The notes beneath the pieces were generated by a model that worked only from the letters and a program-made list of their open reading frames with translations, was not told where the DNA came from and made no database searches. A stretch of DNA of 64,000 bases from Shimia litoralis (lineage in GTDB: Bacteria; Pseudomonadota; Alphaproteobacteria; Rhodobacterales; Rhodobacteraceae), in assembly GCF_005518135.1 (NCBI RefSeq), contig NZ_SULI01000001.1, positions 248,001-312,000 of the forward strand, read 5' to 3'. Position 1 is the first letter of the stretch. Each line of letters opens with the position of its first letter. The position numbers were made by a program, and so were the translations under genes. This document shows, one piece after another, positions 37,855-47,736 of the stretch.

Positions 37855-38952
37855 ATGGGCTTTAAGATGGGGATTGTGGGGCTGCCCAATGTTGGCAAAT
37901 CCACCTTGTTCAACGCGTTGACAAAAACCGCTGCTGCGCAGGCTGCGAATTTTCCGTTTTGCACGATCGAGCCGAATGTCGGCGAAGTCGGTGTGCCAGA
38001 TGCGCGACTGGACAAACTGGCCGCGATTGCGGGATCAAAGCAGATCATTCCGACACGCATGACGTTTGTGGATATCGCCGGATTGGTTAAAGGCGCGTCA
38101 AAGGGTGAAGGCTTGGGAAACCAGTTTTTGGCCAACATTCGCGAAGTCGATGCCATTGCCCATGTGCTGCGCTGTTTTGAAGACGGCGATGTGACCCATG
38201 TCGAAGGCCGGGTTGATCCCGTGGCTGATGCTGAAACCATCGAAACTGAATTGATGCTTGCGGACATCGAAAGCATTGAAAAGCGTCTGCAAAATATTGT
38301 GCGCAAGGTGCGCGGTGGCGACAAAGAAGCCGTTCAACAAGAGCGCCTCTTGCGCCAAGCCCTCAGCGTGCTCGAAGATGGTCAGCCCGCCCGCGTGGTC
38401 GATGTGGACGAGGACGATGTCAAAGCATGGAAAATGCTTCAACTGTTGACAACCAAGCCCATTCTCTACGTGTGCAATGTTGGCGAGGCCGAAGCCGCAG
38501 ACGGAAATGACTTTTCGGCGCGTGTCGGAGAGATGGCGGCCGCGCAGGGGAATTCCCATGTGATCATTTCCGCCCAGATCGAAGAAGAAATCAGCCAGCT
38601 CGAAGACGACGAAGCCGAGATGTTTTTGTCGGAAATGGGGCTGGAAGAGGCCGGTCTGGCGCGTTTGATCCGCGCAGGATACGAATTGCTGCATTTGGAA
38701 ACTTATTTCACAGTGGGCCCCAAAGAAGCGCGTGCATGGACGATTAAACACGGTACCGCTGCCCCGCAGGCTGCAGGTGTGATCCATGGTGACTTTGAAA
38801 AAGGGTTCATTCGGGCTGAAACCATTGCTTATGATGATTTCTTGACCTGCGACGGTGAACAGGGTGCAAAGGAAGCTGGCAAGATGCGCGCCGAAGGTAA
38901 GACCTATGTCGTCAAGGATGGCGACGTGCTGCACTTCTTGTTCAATACCTAA
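37855..38952 (+). CDS. ychF: redox-regulated ATPase/GTPase YchF (Obg family)
   Basis: This 365-residue P-loop NTPase associates with ribosomes and, in other bacteria, affects oxidative-stress responses. It has G1 GLPNVGKST, G3 DIAGLVKGASKGEG, and NVGE in place of the usual NKxD, the change that gives YchF its ATP preference. The C-terminal TGS domain ends YVVKDGDVLHFLFNT. AGGAGG directly precedes the ATG. It is a core single-copy gene, here upstream of tRNA-Ser. Confidence 0.97.
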   Translation: MGFKMGIVGLPNVGKSTLFNALTKTAAAQAANFPFCTIEPNVGEVGVPDARLDKLAAIAGSKQIIPTRMTFVDIAGLVKGASKGEGLGNQFLANIREVDAIAHVLRCFEDGDVTHVEGRVDPVADAETIETELMLADIESIEKRLQNIVRKVRGGDKEAVQQERLLRQALSVLEDGQPARVVDVDEDDVKAWKMLQLLTTKPILYVCNVGEAEAADGNDFSARVGEMAAAQGNSHVIISAQIEEEISQLEDDEAEMFLSEMGLEEAGLARLIRAGYELLHLETYFTVGPKEARAWTIKHGTAAPQAAGVIHGDFEKGFIRAETIAYDDFLTCDGEQGAKEAGKMRAEGKTYVVKDGDVLHFLFNT

Positions 38953-39056
38953 TTTCCACACGACTGAGCGGGGCCATATTGGCCTCGCTTGATGTTCTCA
39001 AAAAAATTCAAATTTCCCTCTTGCCTCCCAATCACCACGAATATAGACGGGTCGAC

Positions 39057-39146
39057 GGAGACGTGGCCGAGTGGTCGAAGGCGCTCCCCTGCTAAGGGAG
39101 TATACCGGGAACGGTATCGAGGGTTCGAATCCCTTCGTCTCCGCCA
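39057..39146 (+). tRNA. tRNA-Ser(GCT), CCA encoded
   Basis: Acceptor stem GGAGACG pairs with CGTCTCC, followed by G and an encoded CCA (39144-39146). The anticodon stem-loop CTCCC-CTGCTAA-GGGAG carries GCT (39091-39093), reading AGC/AGU. The variable arm is long (TATACCGGGAACGGTA region), as expected for serine tRNAs, and the T loop reads TTCGAAT. Confidence 0.97.
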
Positions 39147-39629
39147 TTACCATATTTTGGCAAGAAAACCCCTATAATATCTTGAATGGTATGGTGGGTG
39201 GTGTTCGAAGCCCGTCATTTGGGCAAAAGTAATTTGCTCTGCAAAGGCCAGATCTTATGATCTTCCTTTGGGAGGTCGGATTTTCGCTTTTCCATATTTT
39301 TCAACGGCTTGGCGAAAATCGTAGTGCGTGTTCGAACATTGCTCAATTGATGCTCTAAGAAATTGCGTAAGATTTTGGCGGTGTTCCATTACCTTTCGTA
39401 AAGGGTAATTGGGACGCAATCCGCTCGTTGAAAATGGAGACGCCCCTTGCTGCCTACATTGGAGGTGATGATACTGCGTACCGATCCGCACATTGTCGCC
39501 TGCGGGTCCGTGTGGCCCGAAATCTTACCTCGGATGGGGTAAACAGCTATTGTGGTTTGCCATGGTGTAGCGCACGGTGGACTCGGGTTGGCTGCACGAC
39601 AATCAAATGAGTGATAAAGGGGACTGGAC
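39147..39629. other. gene-poor region downstream of tRNA-Ser
   Basis: These 483 bases hold no gene I can support and are AT-richer than their flanks. A 78-codon frame on the minus strand (39491-39255, GTG start, no ribosome site) gives EKYGKAKIRPPKGRS at its end but matches nothing I know. No copy of the tRNA 3' end was seen that would mark an attachment site. Confidence 0.5.
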
Positions 39630-39806
39630 ATGAAACATGTACCGAAAGAAACCACCGACCAGGATCTAATCCAGCAATTTCTTGATAATGGCGGGCAGGT
39701 GAATGTCGGTAAAACCAAACCGATGCCTTATGATCTTGGGATCAGCAAAAACACGTGGAACAACAAGCTGACCAAAGAAGAAAAAGCCGCGAAAGACACC
39801 AAGTAA
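39630..39806 (+). CDS. small hypothetical protein, 58 residues
   Basis: This short gene has an AAAGGGGA ribosome site about eight bases before ATG 39630. The product is hydrophilic, starting MKHVPKETTDQDLIQQFLDN and ending with a lysine-rich TKEEKAAKDTK tail. It contains DNGGQVNVGKTKPMPYDLG and no transmembrane segment. Composition and a good ribosome site make it likely to be real. I do not recognise a family; similar short proteins may exist in relatives. It lies between tRNA-Ser and the symporter gene, 78 bases from the latter. Confidence 0.6.
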   Translation: MKHVPKETTDQDLIQQFLDNGGQVNVGKTKPMPYDLGISKNTWNNKLTKEEKAAKDTK

Positions 39807-39884
39807 ACTGTCGTCACGTGGACGTGAATCGCAGTTGAACGAGGTCTCTGATAGCCGATCTTCGAACGTCGCACGAGGATCCGC

Positions 39885-41267
39885 ATGCAACCTATACTCA
39901 TTTTCTCTGTCTTTGCCCTGATAGTATTGGCGACACTGTGGGTCTCTCCGCGTCAGGTGTCGGTATCTGCATTTTTCAAAGGCCAAGGTGCACTTGGACA
40001 AGCCCCTAGCCTGTGGACTTTGGTTCTGAGTCAGGTGACGACTTGGATTTTTGCACGCTCTTTGATGAATGCTGCAATTTTGGGATACTATTACGGCATT
40101 GCAGGGGTGTTGGCCTATGCGGCGTATTACGGGTCTTTTCTAACTGGGGGCTTTATCGTCGGGCGCTTGCGAAGACAGGGTGCGGGCTCTGTTCAAGAGT
40201 GGTTGACGTCACAATACGGCGCGCTGGGAACTGCGTGCTATAACCTCGTGATTGGCTTGAGATTGCTTTCAGAGGTATTTGCGAACCTCATTGTGGTGGG
40301 TTTGATTTTTCGTGCCGTACTGCCCGAGTATGCAGTGTCCGCGAACATAGTTGTCGTCAGCTTTGGGCTTTTGGCACTGGCGTATTCGGCATGGGGCGGC
40401 ATGGCTGCGGCCTTGCGCACGGATGTGGTGCAGATGGTGTTTTTTCTGGTGGTGTTTGGCGCTGCGTTCGTGTCCTTGATCCTGATGCCTGACTTTGATC
40501 TCTCCAAAGTTCTGACGGCTGAGGGGGTAGCGGGTGCGCACAACGGTTGGGTGCTATTGGGTGTGGCGGCTCTTCAGGTGTTTTCATATCCAGTGCATGA
40601 TCCGGTGATGATGGACCGCGGGTTTGTCAGCGACGACACAACTACGCGCAAGAGCTTCTTACATGCTTTTTGGATTTCTAGCCTTTGCATCGTGACGTTT
40701 GGGTTTTTCGGTATTCAGGCATCGTTGCAAAACCTGGCCTATGACACTCAGCTGATTGGCACGTGGTCGGGCATGTTTCCGACATGGGTGTTTGCGGCCC
40801 TCATGATCTCTCTCTTGGTTTCGGCGCTGTCGACGCTGGATTCGGCGTTGTCGTCTGCAGCCCGCTTGGTTGTCGAGGAACTCGGCCTTGCCCCGCGCAG
40901 CTTGAAGGGCGGGCGGATGTCTATGTTGGTCTTTGCGTGTCTTGGGGCTGTGTTGACCTTGTGGGGCAACCAAAGCCTGTTTGATGCCGTGGCCGTGTCG
41001 GGCACTGCGTCGATGTTCTTGACGCCCGTCATTCTGGTCGGTTTGATCTGGCAGCGTCGCATTGCGCTTTGGGCGTATTGCACAAGCTTTGTGGCCGCTC
41101 TGATCGGGGCCGGTATGTATTTTTTTCGCGATCATGAGAGCGTCGCGACCGTTCTGTATGACGGCCATAAGTACGAGCAATTGCTGCAGATATGTGTGGT
41201 TGTCCTGCTGATCGGGTTTTCGGCGGTGGCAGTGGGGTCATCCAAGCCACGCGCCGTCTCAGCATAA
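39885..41267 (+). CDS. sodium:solute symporter (SSS family)
   Basis: This 460-residue inner-membrane protein has about 12-13 helices. Markers are the discontinuous first helix region with SQVTTWIFARSLMNA and the family-wide GGMAAALRTDVVQMVFF (about 170-186), as in PutP/PanF-type carriers. It also has LLVSALSTLDSALSSAARL (about 310-330), which contributes to the sodium site. The substrate is not predictable. GAGG in front of ATG 39885 supports the start. It converges with the DUF2478 gene, 35 bases between stops. Confidence 0.88.
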   Translation: MQPILIFSVFALIVLATLWVSPRQVSVSAFFKGQGALGQAPSLWTLVLSQVTTWIFARSLMNAAILGYYYGIAGVLAYAAYYGSFLTGGFIVGRLRRQGAGSVQEWLTSQYGALGTACYNLVIGLRLLSEVFANLIVVGLIFRAVLPEYAVSANIVVVSFGLLALAYSAWGGMAAALRTDVVQMVFFLVVFGAAFVSLILMPDFDLSKVLTAEGVAGAHNGWVLLGVAALQVFSYPVHDPVMMDRGFVSDDTTTRKSFLHAFWISSLCIVTFGFFGIQASLQNLAYDTQLIGTWSGMFPTWVFAALMISLLVSALSTLDSALSSAARLVVEELGLAPRSLKGGRMSMLVFACLGAVLTLWGNQSLFDAVAVSGTASMFLTPVILVGLIWQRRIALWAYCTSFVAALIGAGMYFFRDHESVATVLYDGHKYEQLLQICVVVLLIGFSAVAVGSSKPRAVSA

Positions 41268-41302
41268 TGCAATCAAACAGGAATACTCTTGCGTCGCTTT
41301 TG

Positions 41303-41815
41303 CTAGGCAGTCGCGTGATCTGGCGTCTGAATCCAATTGACCAAGCTCGCGAGGTCAGGAGCCAGCTGTTGAGCGGCGCCATCGCAAAACGTATTCAGTG
41401 CGTCGACGTTTAACTTGTTCGCACCCACTAACACCGGCACGCCATTGGCCAAAGCTTTGCCGATGGTGTCACGGAAACCACGGCCTTCGGCCTCGTGCTT
41501 GCCGAATTTGTTGACGATCAATAAATCGATATGGCCATCAAGCGCCTGATCCGAGAGCGCAACGGCCTGCTCCAGTGCCTCGGGATCAAGGCGACATCCG
41601 CGCGCGTTCTTGCCCAATGATTGCGAAATCCGGATTGTTGGGCCGTCGGGCAAAACCATCACGTCCATATCACAGCGGTCATCGGTTTCGCGGTCAATGT
41701 CGACCTGAACCGTGCCGCACAGGCGCAGGCCTTGACCGGTCAATACACGCGCCAATTCCGCCAGAAGAAGGTTGGTTTCGCCGCGTCCGGGCGCAAGAGT
41801 ATACGCGATTTTCAT
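41303..41815 (-). CDS. DUF2478 protein
   Basis: This 170-residue protein belongs, by my reading, to the DUF2478 family, which is often encoded near molybdate transport or molybdoenzyme genes. It begins MKIAYTLAPGRGETNLLLAE, a P-loop-like glycine-rich stretch without the usual GKT. It has DLLIVNKFGKHEAEGRGF, reminiscent of a nucleotide-binding NKxE/DEx strand seen in THEP1-like NTPases. Function is unknown. AAGGAA precedes the ATG. It lies downstream of napC on the same strand, separated by a strong hairpin. Its position beside the molybdenum enzyme NapA suggests a role in molybdenum supply. Confidence 0.7.
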   Translation of the reverse strand: MKIAYTLAPGRGETNLLLAELARVLTGQGLRLCGTVQVDIDRETDDRCDMDVMVLPDGPTIRISQSLGKNARGCRLDPEALEQAVALSDQALDGHIDLLIVNKFGKHEAEGRGFRDTIGKALANGVPVLVGANKLNVDALNTFCDGAAQQLAPDLASLVNWIQTPDHATA

Positions 41816-41904
41816 AACAGTTCCTTGGGGGTGATATCAGGTGTCAAACGGCGTTGGGTGTGCTGTCGAAACTGGCACAGATGACAGGCCCTTGATGTGA
41901 TCGC

Positions 41905-41937
41905 CACAAGCCACCGCATCTGACGCGGTGGCTTGTG
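41905..41937 (-). terminator. hairpin after napC
   Basis: CACAAGCCACCGC/GCGGTGGCTTGTG is a perfect 13-pair stem with a seven-base loop, 50-80 bases after the napC stop. It lacks a clear T run, but its position suggests the end of the nap transcript or its mRNA-stabilising structure. Confidence 0.7.
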
Positions 41938-41988
41938 ATGTGTTTGTGAAGGTGATCATGCGCGATCTCGAAATCTGTCGCGTACGCG

Positions 41989-42630
41989 TTAGTGACCTTC
42001 GAATTTCTTAGCGACTTCTTTGTATCCATCAAGATACCCCTCAGGCAAGCTGTGGGCGATGCCTTGGTGACAGTCGATACAGGTTTTGCCTTCGTCCAGC
42101 GCCTTTTGGTGGTTTTCCGCTGCGCGGTTCTCTTGCTGGGTAAAGTCCATGTATTCGAACTTGTGACAGTTGCGGCATTCGCGCGAGTCTGTCTTTTTCA
42201 TCGCGGTCCACACCCGTTTCGCAAGGTACAGGCGATGTTCCTCGAATTTCTCGGGGGTGTCCACAAATCCGCTGACAAAGTGGCCATAGAGTTCTTGCGA
42301 AGCTTGGACTTTGCGGATCATCTTGGGGCCCCATTCTTTGGGCACGTGACAATCCGGGCAAGTCGCACGTACACCGGACGAGTTGTTCTGGTGCACGGTG
42401 CCTTGGTATTCGGCGTACGGCGTGTCGTTCATCTCGTGACACGAAATACAGAACTGTTCGTTGTTGGTTGCTTCAAGCGCCCAATGAAAGCCGCCCCAAA
42501 AGAAAATTCCGGTCAAAAAGCCCGCAATCAGCAGCGCGCCCAATGAAATCACCCCTGTGGGGGACCAGAACCATTTCCACGTGCGCACAATAAAGCCGGG
42601 GCGAGGGTCTGGAGTGTTGTTATCTGTCAT
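41989..42630 (-). CDS. napC: tetraheme cytochrome c NapC (quinol dehydrogenase)
   Basis: NapC takes electrons from quinol in the inner membrane and passes them to NapB and NapA in the periplasm. The 213-residue protein has an N-terminal membrane anchor (about 24-50) and four CxxCH heme sites starting at Cys61, Cys91, Cys152 and Cys184. It is the last gene of the nap cluster, about 30 bases after napB. Length and heme spacing fit the NapC/NirT family. Confidence 0.97.
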   Translation of the reverse strand: MTDNNTPDPRPGFIVRTWKWFWSPTGVISLGALLIAGFLTGIFFWGGFHWALEATNNEQFCISCHEMNDTPYAEYQGTVHQNNSSGVRATCPDCHVPKEWGPKMIRKVQASQELYGHFVSGFVDTPEKFEEHRLYLAKRVWTAMKKTDSRECRNCHKFEYMDFTQQENRAAENHQKALDEGKTCIDCHQGIAHSLPEGYLDGYKEVAKKFEGH

Positions 42631-42662
42631 AGTTTTGTTCCTTGCACTCTGTCACGCGCGGC

Positions 42663-43106
42663 TTAGTTGCCGGTTGAACCCTTGAAGGTGTTGTCGACCA
42701 ATGCTGGCGCATCGGCTTGGGGAACGTGGCACTGGTTACAGAACCAGCGGGTGCCCGCAACGCGATCAAGTTGATTGCCAGAGCGATCCATATAGTGGGT
42801 CATCGACAATGTGGGCGCATTGCGCTCGCCGGCCGTGGTCCAGTCATGGCAAGACAAGCAACGGTTGGCCTTGAGATCAATTTGATATTGATCGATCGAA
42901 TGGGGCACCAAAGGCGGCTGTTGACGATAGTTGCGGGTGAAACGCTGTTCGTCTTGGTGAAAGACGTCTTCTACCCCGATGGCTTCGTCTACTTGGGCGC
43001 CGCGCAATGATTTGACGCTATCGCCGGTAGATTGGGCGATGGCAAAGCCTGAGACGGCGAACAGGGCCGCTGCGGCGATGGCGCTGATGATGGCTTGCTT
43101 TTTCAT
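42663..43106 (-). CDS. napB: diheme cytochrome c NapB
   Basis: NapB is the small periplasmic subunit of nitrate reductase that hands electrons to NapA. From ATG 43106 the product has 147 residues, with a signal peptide (MKKQAIISAIAAAALFAVSGFAIAQ) and two CxxCH hemes at Cys83 and Cys123. GGAGTAAACACC before the ATG supports this start. The open frame extending to 43238 overlaps napH and is rejected. It lies between napH and napC. Confidence 0.96.
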   Translation of the reverse strand: MKKQAIISAIAAAALFAVSGFAIAQSTGDSVKSLRGAQVDEAIGVEDVFHQDEQRFTRNYRQQPPLVPHSIDQYQIDLKANRCLSCHDWTTAGERNAPTLSMTHYMDRSGNQLDRVAGTRWFCNQCHVPQADAPALVDNTFKGSTGN

Positions 43107-43128
43107 GGTGTTTACTCCGTTAGCTTGC

Positions 43129-44052
43129 TTAGGCGGCTTTGCTGGCCCCGGACGCAGGTTGAGTTCTGGTTCGACCCTCACGGCCGGGAACGGGCGTGTC
43201 GTCAAAACGGTGAGTGAATTTGAAGACGTCCATGGCACAGACGTCGATGCATCGACCGCAATTGGTACAGTCGGGTGAAAGGATCAGGGGGGTATCCCCG
43301 TCTTTGCCGCGCAGGGCAGGGGTGATGACATGCATTTCGGGACAAACCGCAAAACAATCCATGCAGTCGTCACAGGCGGACCGTTCGACCGCTGAAATGC
43401 GCACGACGGATTTGGTGCCGAGCAACCCGTAAAAGGTTCCGACTGGGCACAGATGACCACACCAGCCGCGGCGCGACACAAACAGATCAAAGATAAAGAC
43501 CGCGACCACAAAGGCCCATGCAAAGCCCATGCCAAAGATCAGACCACGATGCAGCATCGAGATCGGGTTTACGAATTCCCATGCCACGCTGCCTGTGATG
43601 GCCGAGACGGCCAACACCATGCCCAAAATCCAATAGCGGGTGTTGTGTTTGGGCTGCCAGCCTTTTTGCATGCCCAGCTTTTCGTGCAACCAATGCGCCC
43701 CGTCTGTGACCGGATTAATTGGACAGACCCAGCTACAGTATACCCGTCCGCCAATCAGCGCATAGGCCACCCCCACGATTATGGCACCAATCAAGGCAGT
43801 GGTTTCGGGCCAGTGCTGGCCGACGATAGATTGCAGCAAGATAAACGGGTCGGTCAGCGGCAAAATGTTGAAGGTCAGTGATCCCGAGAGATTGCCTTTG
43901 ACCCACCAAATGCCAAACCACGGCCCCAGTAGGAAAAGCGACAAAAAGAAAATCTGGGTTGCGCGCCGCAACAGCAAGAAGCGGTGTGCACGCAGCCATC
44001 CAAATTCCTCGATGGCCTCTTGACCGACAGGCAGTTTTGTCTTGGCGCTCAT
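43129..44052 (-). CDS. napH: ferredoxin-type quinol dehydrogenase subunit NapH
   Basis: NapH, with NapG, forms an alternative ubiquinol-oxidising module that feeds the Nap system. The 307-residue protein has four transmembrane helices. It has two CxxxCP motifs on the cytoplasmic side (YCSWVCPINP, WCGHLCPVG) and two C-terminal ferredoxin clusters (CDDCMDCFAVCP, CTNCGRCIDVCA). Its ATG overlaps the napG stop by one base (TAATG), so translation is coupled. Confidence 0.96.
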   Translation of the reverse strand: MSAKTKLPVGQEAIEEFGWLRAHRFLLLRRATQIFFLSLFLLGPWFGIWWVKGNLSGSLTFNILPLTDPFILLQSIVGQHWPETTALIGAIIVGVAYALIGGRVYCSWVCPINPVTDGAHWLHEKLGMQKGWQPKHNTRYWILGMVLAVSAITGSVAWEFVNPISMLHRGLIFGMGFAWAFVVAVFIFDLFVSRRGWCGHLCPVGTFYGLLGTKSVVRISAVERSACDDCMDCFAVCPEMHVITPALRGKDGDTPLILSPDCTNCGRCIDVCAMDVFKFTHRFDDTPVPGREGRTRTQPASGASKAA

Positions 44053-44918
44053 TAGTTTGACCCTCCTGCGGTAGGAAAGGAAAAGCTTGGGGAGAACCCA
44101 CCATCCATATTGGCGTCTGGTATTCCGGTGGCATCTGGCGTGTATCCGCCGGGCGCCACGAGGTTGTCTGTGCCGGGGCCAGGCAAACGGTCGGGCAGAT
44201 CAATGATGTCATCCACCATTGGGTTCGGGTCTTCCCAGCCCAATTTATAGTGGTCTGCAGCCTCGGCCATAGCAACACGGCGGGGCAGAATTTTGATGGC
44301 GGATTGTCCTGGCAGAACACAGGATTTTTCGCATTTGCCACAGCCGGTGCATTTGTCGGAATGCACTGTGGGCATGAATATCGCATGGTGACCCGAACGC
44401 TCGTTATGGCGGCGCTCAAGGGTGATAGCTTCGTCGATGACGGGGCAGACGCGGTAACACACATCACAGCGCAGACCGAGCGCATTCAGACATTTTTCTT
44501 CGTCGATCAAGACAGCAAGGCCCATGTCGGCGTCGTCAATATTGGTCAGTTCTTTATCAAGCGCACCTGTTGGGCAGGCGGCGACACAGGGAATGTCTTC
44601 GCACATTTCGCAGGGCACATCGCGGGCCGTGAAAAACGGCGTGCCCGTGGCAGCTCCGTCATAGCCGAGTTCAGCCAGAACCAATGTGTCGTAAGGACAA
44701 TCGCGCACGCACAATCCACAACGGATACAGGCGGCGAGGAATTCTTTTTCGTCAAGCGCCCCTGGTGGGCGGATCGCTTGCGGAGGCAGCGCGCGTGCAT
44801 CGGTTGCAAACTGCGCAAGGAACATGCCCGCCACCGTACAACCCGCCGCAGCACGTGCCGAGTCTTGCAGAAATCTGCGTCGGTCCATGGAGGAAGGTTT
44901 GCGTTTGGTGGCGGACAT
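44052..44918 (-). CDS. napG: ferredoxin-type protein NapG
   Basis: This periplasmic Fe-S partner of NapH has a twin-arginine signal ([14 protein letters not shown] near residue 13) and 288 residues. Four [4Fe-4S] motifs follow: [43 protein letters not shown] and [11 protein letters not shown]. The C-terminal 60 residues are glycine/proline-rich. It is 31 bases from napA and overlaps napH, in the order napF-D-A-G-H-B-C. Confidence 0.96.
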   Translation of the reverse strand: MSATKRKPSSMDRRRFLQDSARAAAGCTVAGMFLAQFATDARALPPQAIRPPGALDEKEFLAACIRCGLCVRDCPYDTLVLAELGYDGAATGTPFFTARDVPCEMCEDIPCVAACPTGALDKELTNIDDADMGLAVLIDEEKCLNALGLRCDVCYRVCPVIDEAITLERRHNERSGHHAIFMPTVHSDKCTGCGKCEKSCVLPGQSAIKILPRRVAMAEAADHYKLGWEDPNPMVDDIIDLPDRLPGPGTDNLVAPGGYTPDATGIPDANMDGGFSPSFSFPTAGGSN

Positions 44919-44949
44919 TTTCTTTTCTTTCTGTCAGTTTTTCAAAAGG

Positions 44950-47451
44950 TTATGCGCGTTCAATCTTACAAGCGCATTTTTTGAAATCGGTCTCTTTCGA
45001 GATCGGGCAGGTCGCATCCAGCGTCAGTTTGTTGGTCAACTGGCCTTCGTCGAACCACGGCATGAACACGACGCCACGGGGCATCTTGTTGCGGCCACGG
45101 GTTTCAACACGCGACTGAACTTCGCCACGGCGGGTCGAGACGGTGATCTCTTGTCCGCGGCGCAGGCCACGATCTTTGGCATCCTGTGGGTGCATGAACA
45201 CCACGGCGGACGGGAACGACCGGTGAAGTTCGGGCACACGACGTGTCATTGACCCCGAGTGCCAGTGTTCAAGAACACGGCCTGTCACAAACCACAGATT
45301 GTATTCGTCATCTGGGCTTTCTGCGGCGGCCTCGTATGGGGCAAAGATGATGTTCGCCTTGCCGTCTGGTTTGCCATAGAATTTGACGCCTTCGCCTTCT
45401 TTGACGTAGGGGTCATACCCTTCGCGGAAGCGATACAGCGTCTCTTTGCCATCCACCACGGGCCAACGCAGACCGCGTGCTTTGTGATAGGTGGCAAAGT
45501 CGGCCAGATCGTGCGCTTTACCACGCCCAAAGTCGGCGTATTCTTCGAACAGGCCTTTTTGAACATAGAAACCAAAGTCCTTGGATTCTTGGTTGTTAAA
45601 GCCTTCTGCAGTTTCTGACAGCGGGTATTTGTTGACCTTGCCGTTTTCATACAGAACTTCGTACATGGTTTTGCCACGGTACTCTGGCATCTGTGCGATC
45701 AACTCTTCTGGCCAGACCTCTTCGATGGTGAACCGCTTGGCGAATTCCATCACCTGCCAAACGTCTGATTTTGCGTCACCCGGGGCGTCGACTTGCTGGC
45801 GCCAGAACTGTGTCCGGCGTTCGGCGTTGCCGTATGCGCCTTCTTTTTCGACCCACATGGCTGTGGGCAGGATCAAATCCGCCGCCAGCGCTGTCACGGT
45901 CGGATAGGGATCAGACACGGTGATAAAGTTGTCTGGGTTGCGATAGGCAGGCCAGCTTTCTTCATTCAGGTTTGCCGAGGCTTGCATGTTGTTGGTGCAC
46001 TGGACCCAGTGACAGTTCAGATCACCATCTTTGAGTTTACGGTGCATCAGAACCGCGTGATAGCCCGGCTTGGCAGGAATAGTGCCTTTTGGCAGCTTCC
46101 ATTTTTCTTCGGCCAGATCACGGTGCGCTTCTTTCATCACAACCATGTCCGCAGGCAGACGGTGGGCAAAAGTCCCAACTTCACGTGCTGTGCCGCACGC
46201 CGAAGGCTGACCTGTCAGCGAGAATGGCGAGTTGCCAGGCTCGGAGATTTTGCCAACCAGAAGGTGCACGTTGTACATCAGCGAGTTGACCCAAGCACCA
46301 CGTGTGTGCTGGTTAAAGCCCATGGTCCACAGCGACATCACTTTGCGGTTTGGATCAGCATATTGTTGTGCCAGACGCTCAAGTTTCGCAGCAGGTACGC
46401 CCGAAATCTCGGCGGCTTTTTCCAGAGTGTACTCAGAGACATACTCGGCGTATTCTTCAAAGCCGATCTTGGTCAGCTTGCCGTGTTTGCCTTCGTGGGA
46501 TGGGTTCTCGGCCGCTTGTTCCAGATCATGTTCCGGACGCAAGCCATAGCCGATGTCAGTGGCAGTTTTTGTGAAATTGACGTTCTTGTTCACAAAGTCC
46601 CAGTTCACCGCATCATTTTGAATGATGTAGTTGGCGATATAGTTCAGGATCGCCAGATCGGTTTGTGGGGTAAAGATCATGCCGTTGTCGGCCAGCTCGA
46701 ATGAGCGATGCTCAAAGGTTGACAACACGTGCACTTCGGAGCCCGGTTTGGTCAGGCGTGTGTCGGTCAGACGTGACCACAAGATCGGGTGCATTTCGGC
46801 CATGTTCGAGCCCCAAAGCACAAATGTGTCCGCATGCTCGAGGTCATCATAACAGCCCATCGGCTCGTCGATGCCGAATGTCCGCATAAAGCCAGCCACG
46901 GCCGAGGCCATGCAGTGACGCGCGTTGGGGTCGATGTTGTTGGAGCGAAAGCCCGCCTTCATCATTTTTGCGGCGGCATAGCCTTCCCACAGGGTCCATT
47001 GGCCAGAGCCGAACATGGAGACGGCTGTTGGACCTTTTTCCTTGATTGTGGCTTTCCATTTGTCGGCCATCACATCAAAAGCTTCGTCCCATGATACGGG
47101 TTCGAACTCGCCGTTCTTGTCATAGACGCCGTTTGACTTGCGCAGCAATGGCGTGGTCAGACGGTCTTTGCCGTACATGATCTTGGACAGGAAATATCCT
47201 TTGATACAGTTCAGGCCGCGGTTCACGGGGGCTTCTGGGTCGCCTTGTGTGGCAACAACTTTGCCGTCTTTGACGCCGACCAGAACCGAACAACCGGTGC
47301 CGCAGAAGCGGCAGGCGGCCTTGTCCCAGCGAATATTGGGTCCGTCAAGCTGCGCCGCGGCAGCATTTGGCAAAGTGATCCCTGCAGCCGATGCCGTCGC
47401 TGCTGCGGCGGTGGCTTTAAGGAACGTGCGGCGGGATGTTGGCAAAGTCAT
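44950..47451 (-). CDS. napA: periplasmic nitrate reductase catalytic subunit NapA
   Basis: NapA reduces nitrate to nitrite in the periplasm with a bis-molybdopterin guanine dinucleotide cofactor. The 833-residue precursor has a Tat signal ([14 protein letters not shown]), a [4Fe-4S] site with cysteines 47, 50, 54 and 82, and the molybdenum-ligating Cys180 in [13 protein letters not shown]. The C-terminal molybdopterin dinucleotide-binding domain is complete. NapD, encoded 15 bases upstream, is the Tat chaperone for this signal. Confidence 0.98.
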   Translation of the reverse strand: MTLPTSRRTFLKATAAAATASAAGITLPNAAAAQLDGPNIRWDKAACRFCGTGCSVLVGVKDGKVVATQGDPEAPVNRGLNCIKGYFLSKIMYGKDRLTTPLLRKSNGVYDKNGEFEPVSWDEAFDVMADKWKATIKEKGPTAVSMFGSGQWTLWEGYAAAKMMKAGFRSNNIDPNARHCMASAVAGFMRTFGIDEPMGCYDDLEHADTFVLWGSNMAEMHPILWSRLTDTRLTKPGSEVHVLSTFEHRSFELADNGMIFTPQTDLAILNYIANYIIQNDAVNWDFVNKNVNFTKTATDIGYGLRPEHDLEQAAENPSHEGKHGKLTKIGFEEYAEYVSEYTLEKAAEISGVPAAKLERLAQQYADPNRKVMSLWTMGFNQHTRGAWVNSLMYNVHLLVGKISEPGNSPFSLTGQPSACGTAREVGTFAHRLPADMVVMKEAHRDLAEEKWKLPKGTIPAKPGYHAVLMHRKLKDGDLNCHWVQCTNNMQASANLNEESWPAYRNPDNFITVSDPYPTVTALAADLILPTAMWVEKEGAYGNAERRTQFWRQQVDAPGDAKSDVWQVMEFAKRFTIEEVWPEELIAQMPEYRGKTMYEVLYENGKVNKYPLSETAEGFNNQESKDFGFYVQKGLFEEYADFGRGKAHDLADFATYHKARGLRWPVVDGKETLYRFREGYDPYVKEGEGVKFYGKPDGKANIIFAPYEAAAESPDDEYNLWFVTGRVLEHWHSGSMTRRVPELHRSFPSAVVFMHPQDAKDRGLRRGQEITVSTRRGEVQSRVETRGRNKMPRGVVFMPWFDEGQLTNKLTLDATCPISKETDFKKCACKIERA

Positions 47452-47466
47452 GGGCTAGTCTCCCGT

Positions 47467-47736
47467 TCAGTGTTTAAGAGGTGTCTGAGCTGGCTCGGAT
47501 GCGGCCAGTTCTTCGAAATGGTGGTATGTCAATGTGACGGTCAGAACGCCGGGGATCTGATGCATCTCCATGATCTGTTCAGAGGCGCGTTGGTCGTCTG
47601 TGTCTTCCACAGTGACAACGATCCGTCCGTCTTCGTGGGCGTGTACTTCTCCGCCTTCGATGGCGGTAATGGCTGCGATAACGCTATCGGTCATCTCGGG
47701 CATCGCATGGACAAGGCATCCGCAGATGTTCAGCAT
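47467..47736 (-). CDS. napD: NapD chaperone
   Basis: NapD binds the twin-arginine signal of NapA and delays export until the molybdenum cofactor is inserted. The 89-residue protein has the family start NICGCLVHAMPE and the VEDTDDQRASEQIMEMHQIPGV segment. Its ATG overlaps the end of napF by seven bases (ATGCTGA), and napA follows after 15 bases. Confidence 0.95.
   Translation of the reverse strand: MLNICGCLVHAMPEMTDSVIAAITAIEGGEVHAHEDGRIVVTVEDTDDQRASEQIMEMHQIPGVLTVTLTYHHFEELAASEPAQTPLKH

Noticed and set aside
39255-39491. 78-codon minus-strand frame near tRNA-Ser as an integrase remnant
   Set aside because: It has no ribosome site and shows no recombinase motif; the resemblance was too weak to call a pseudogene.
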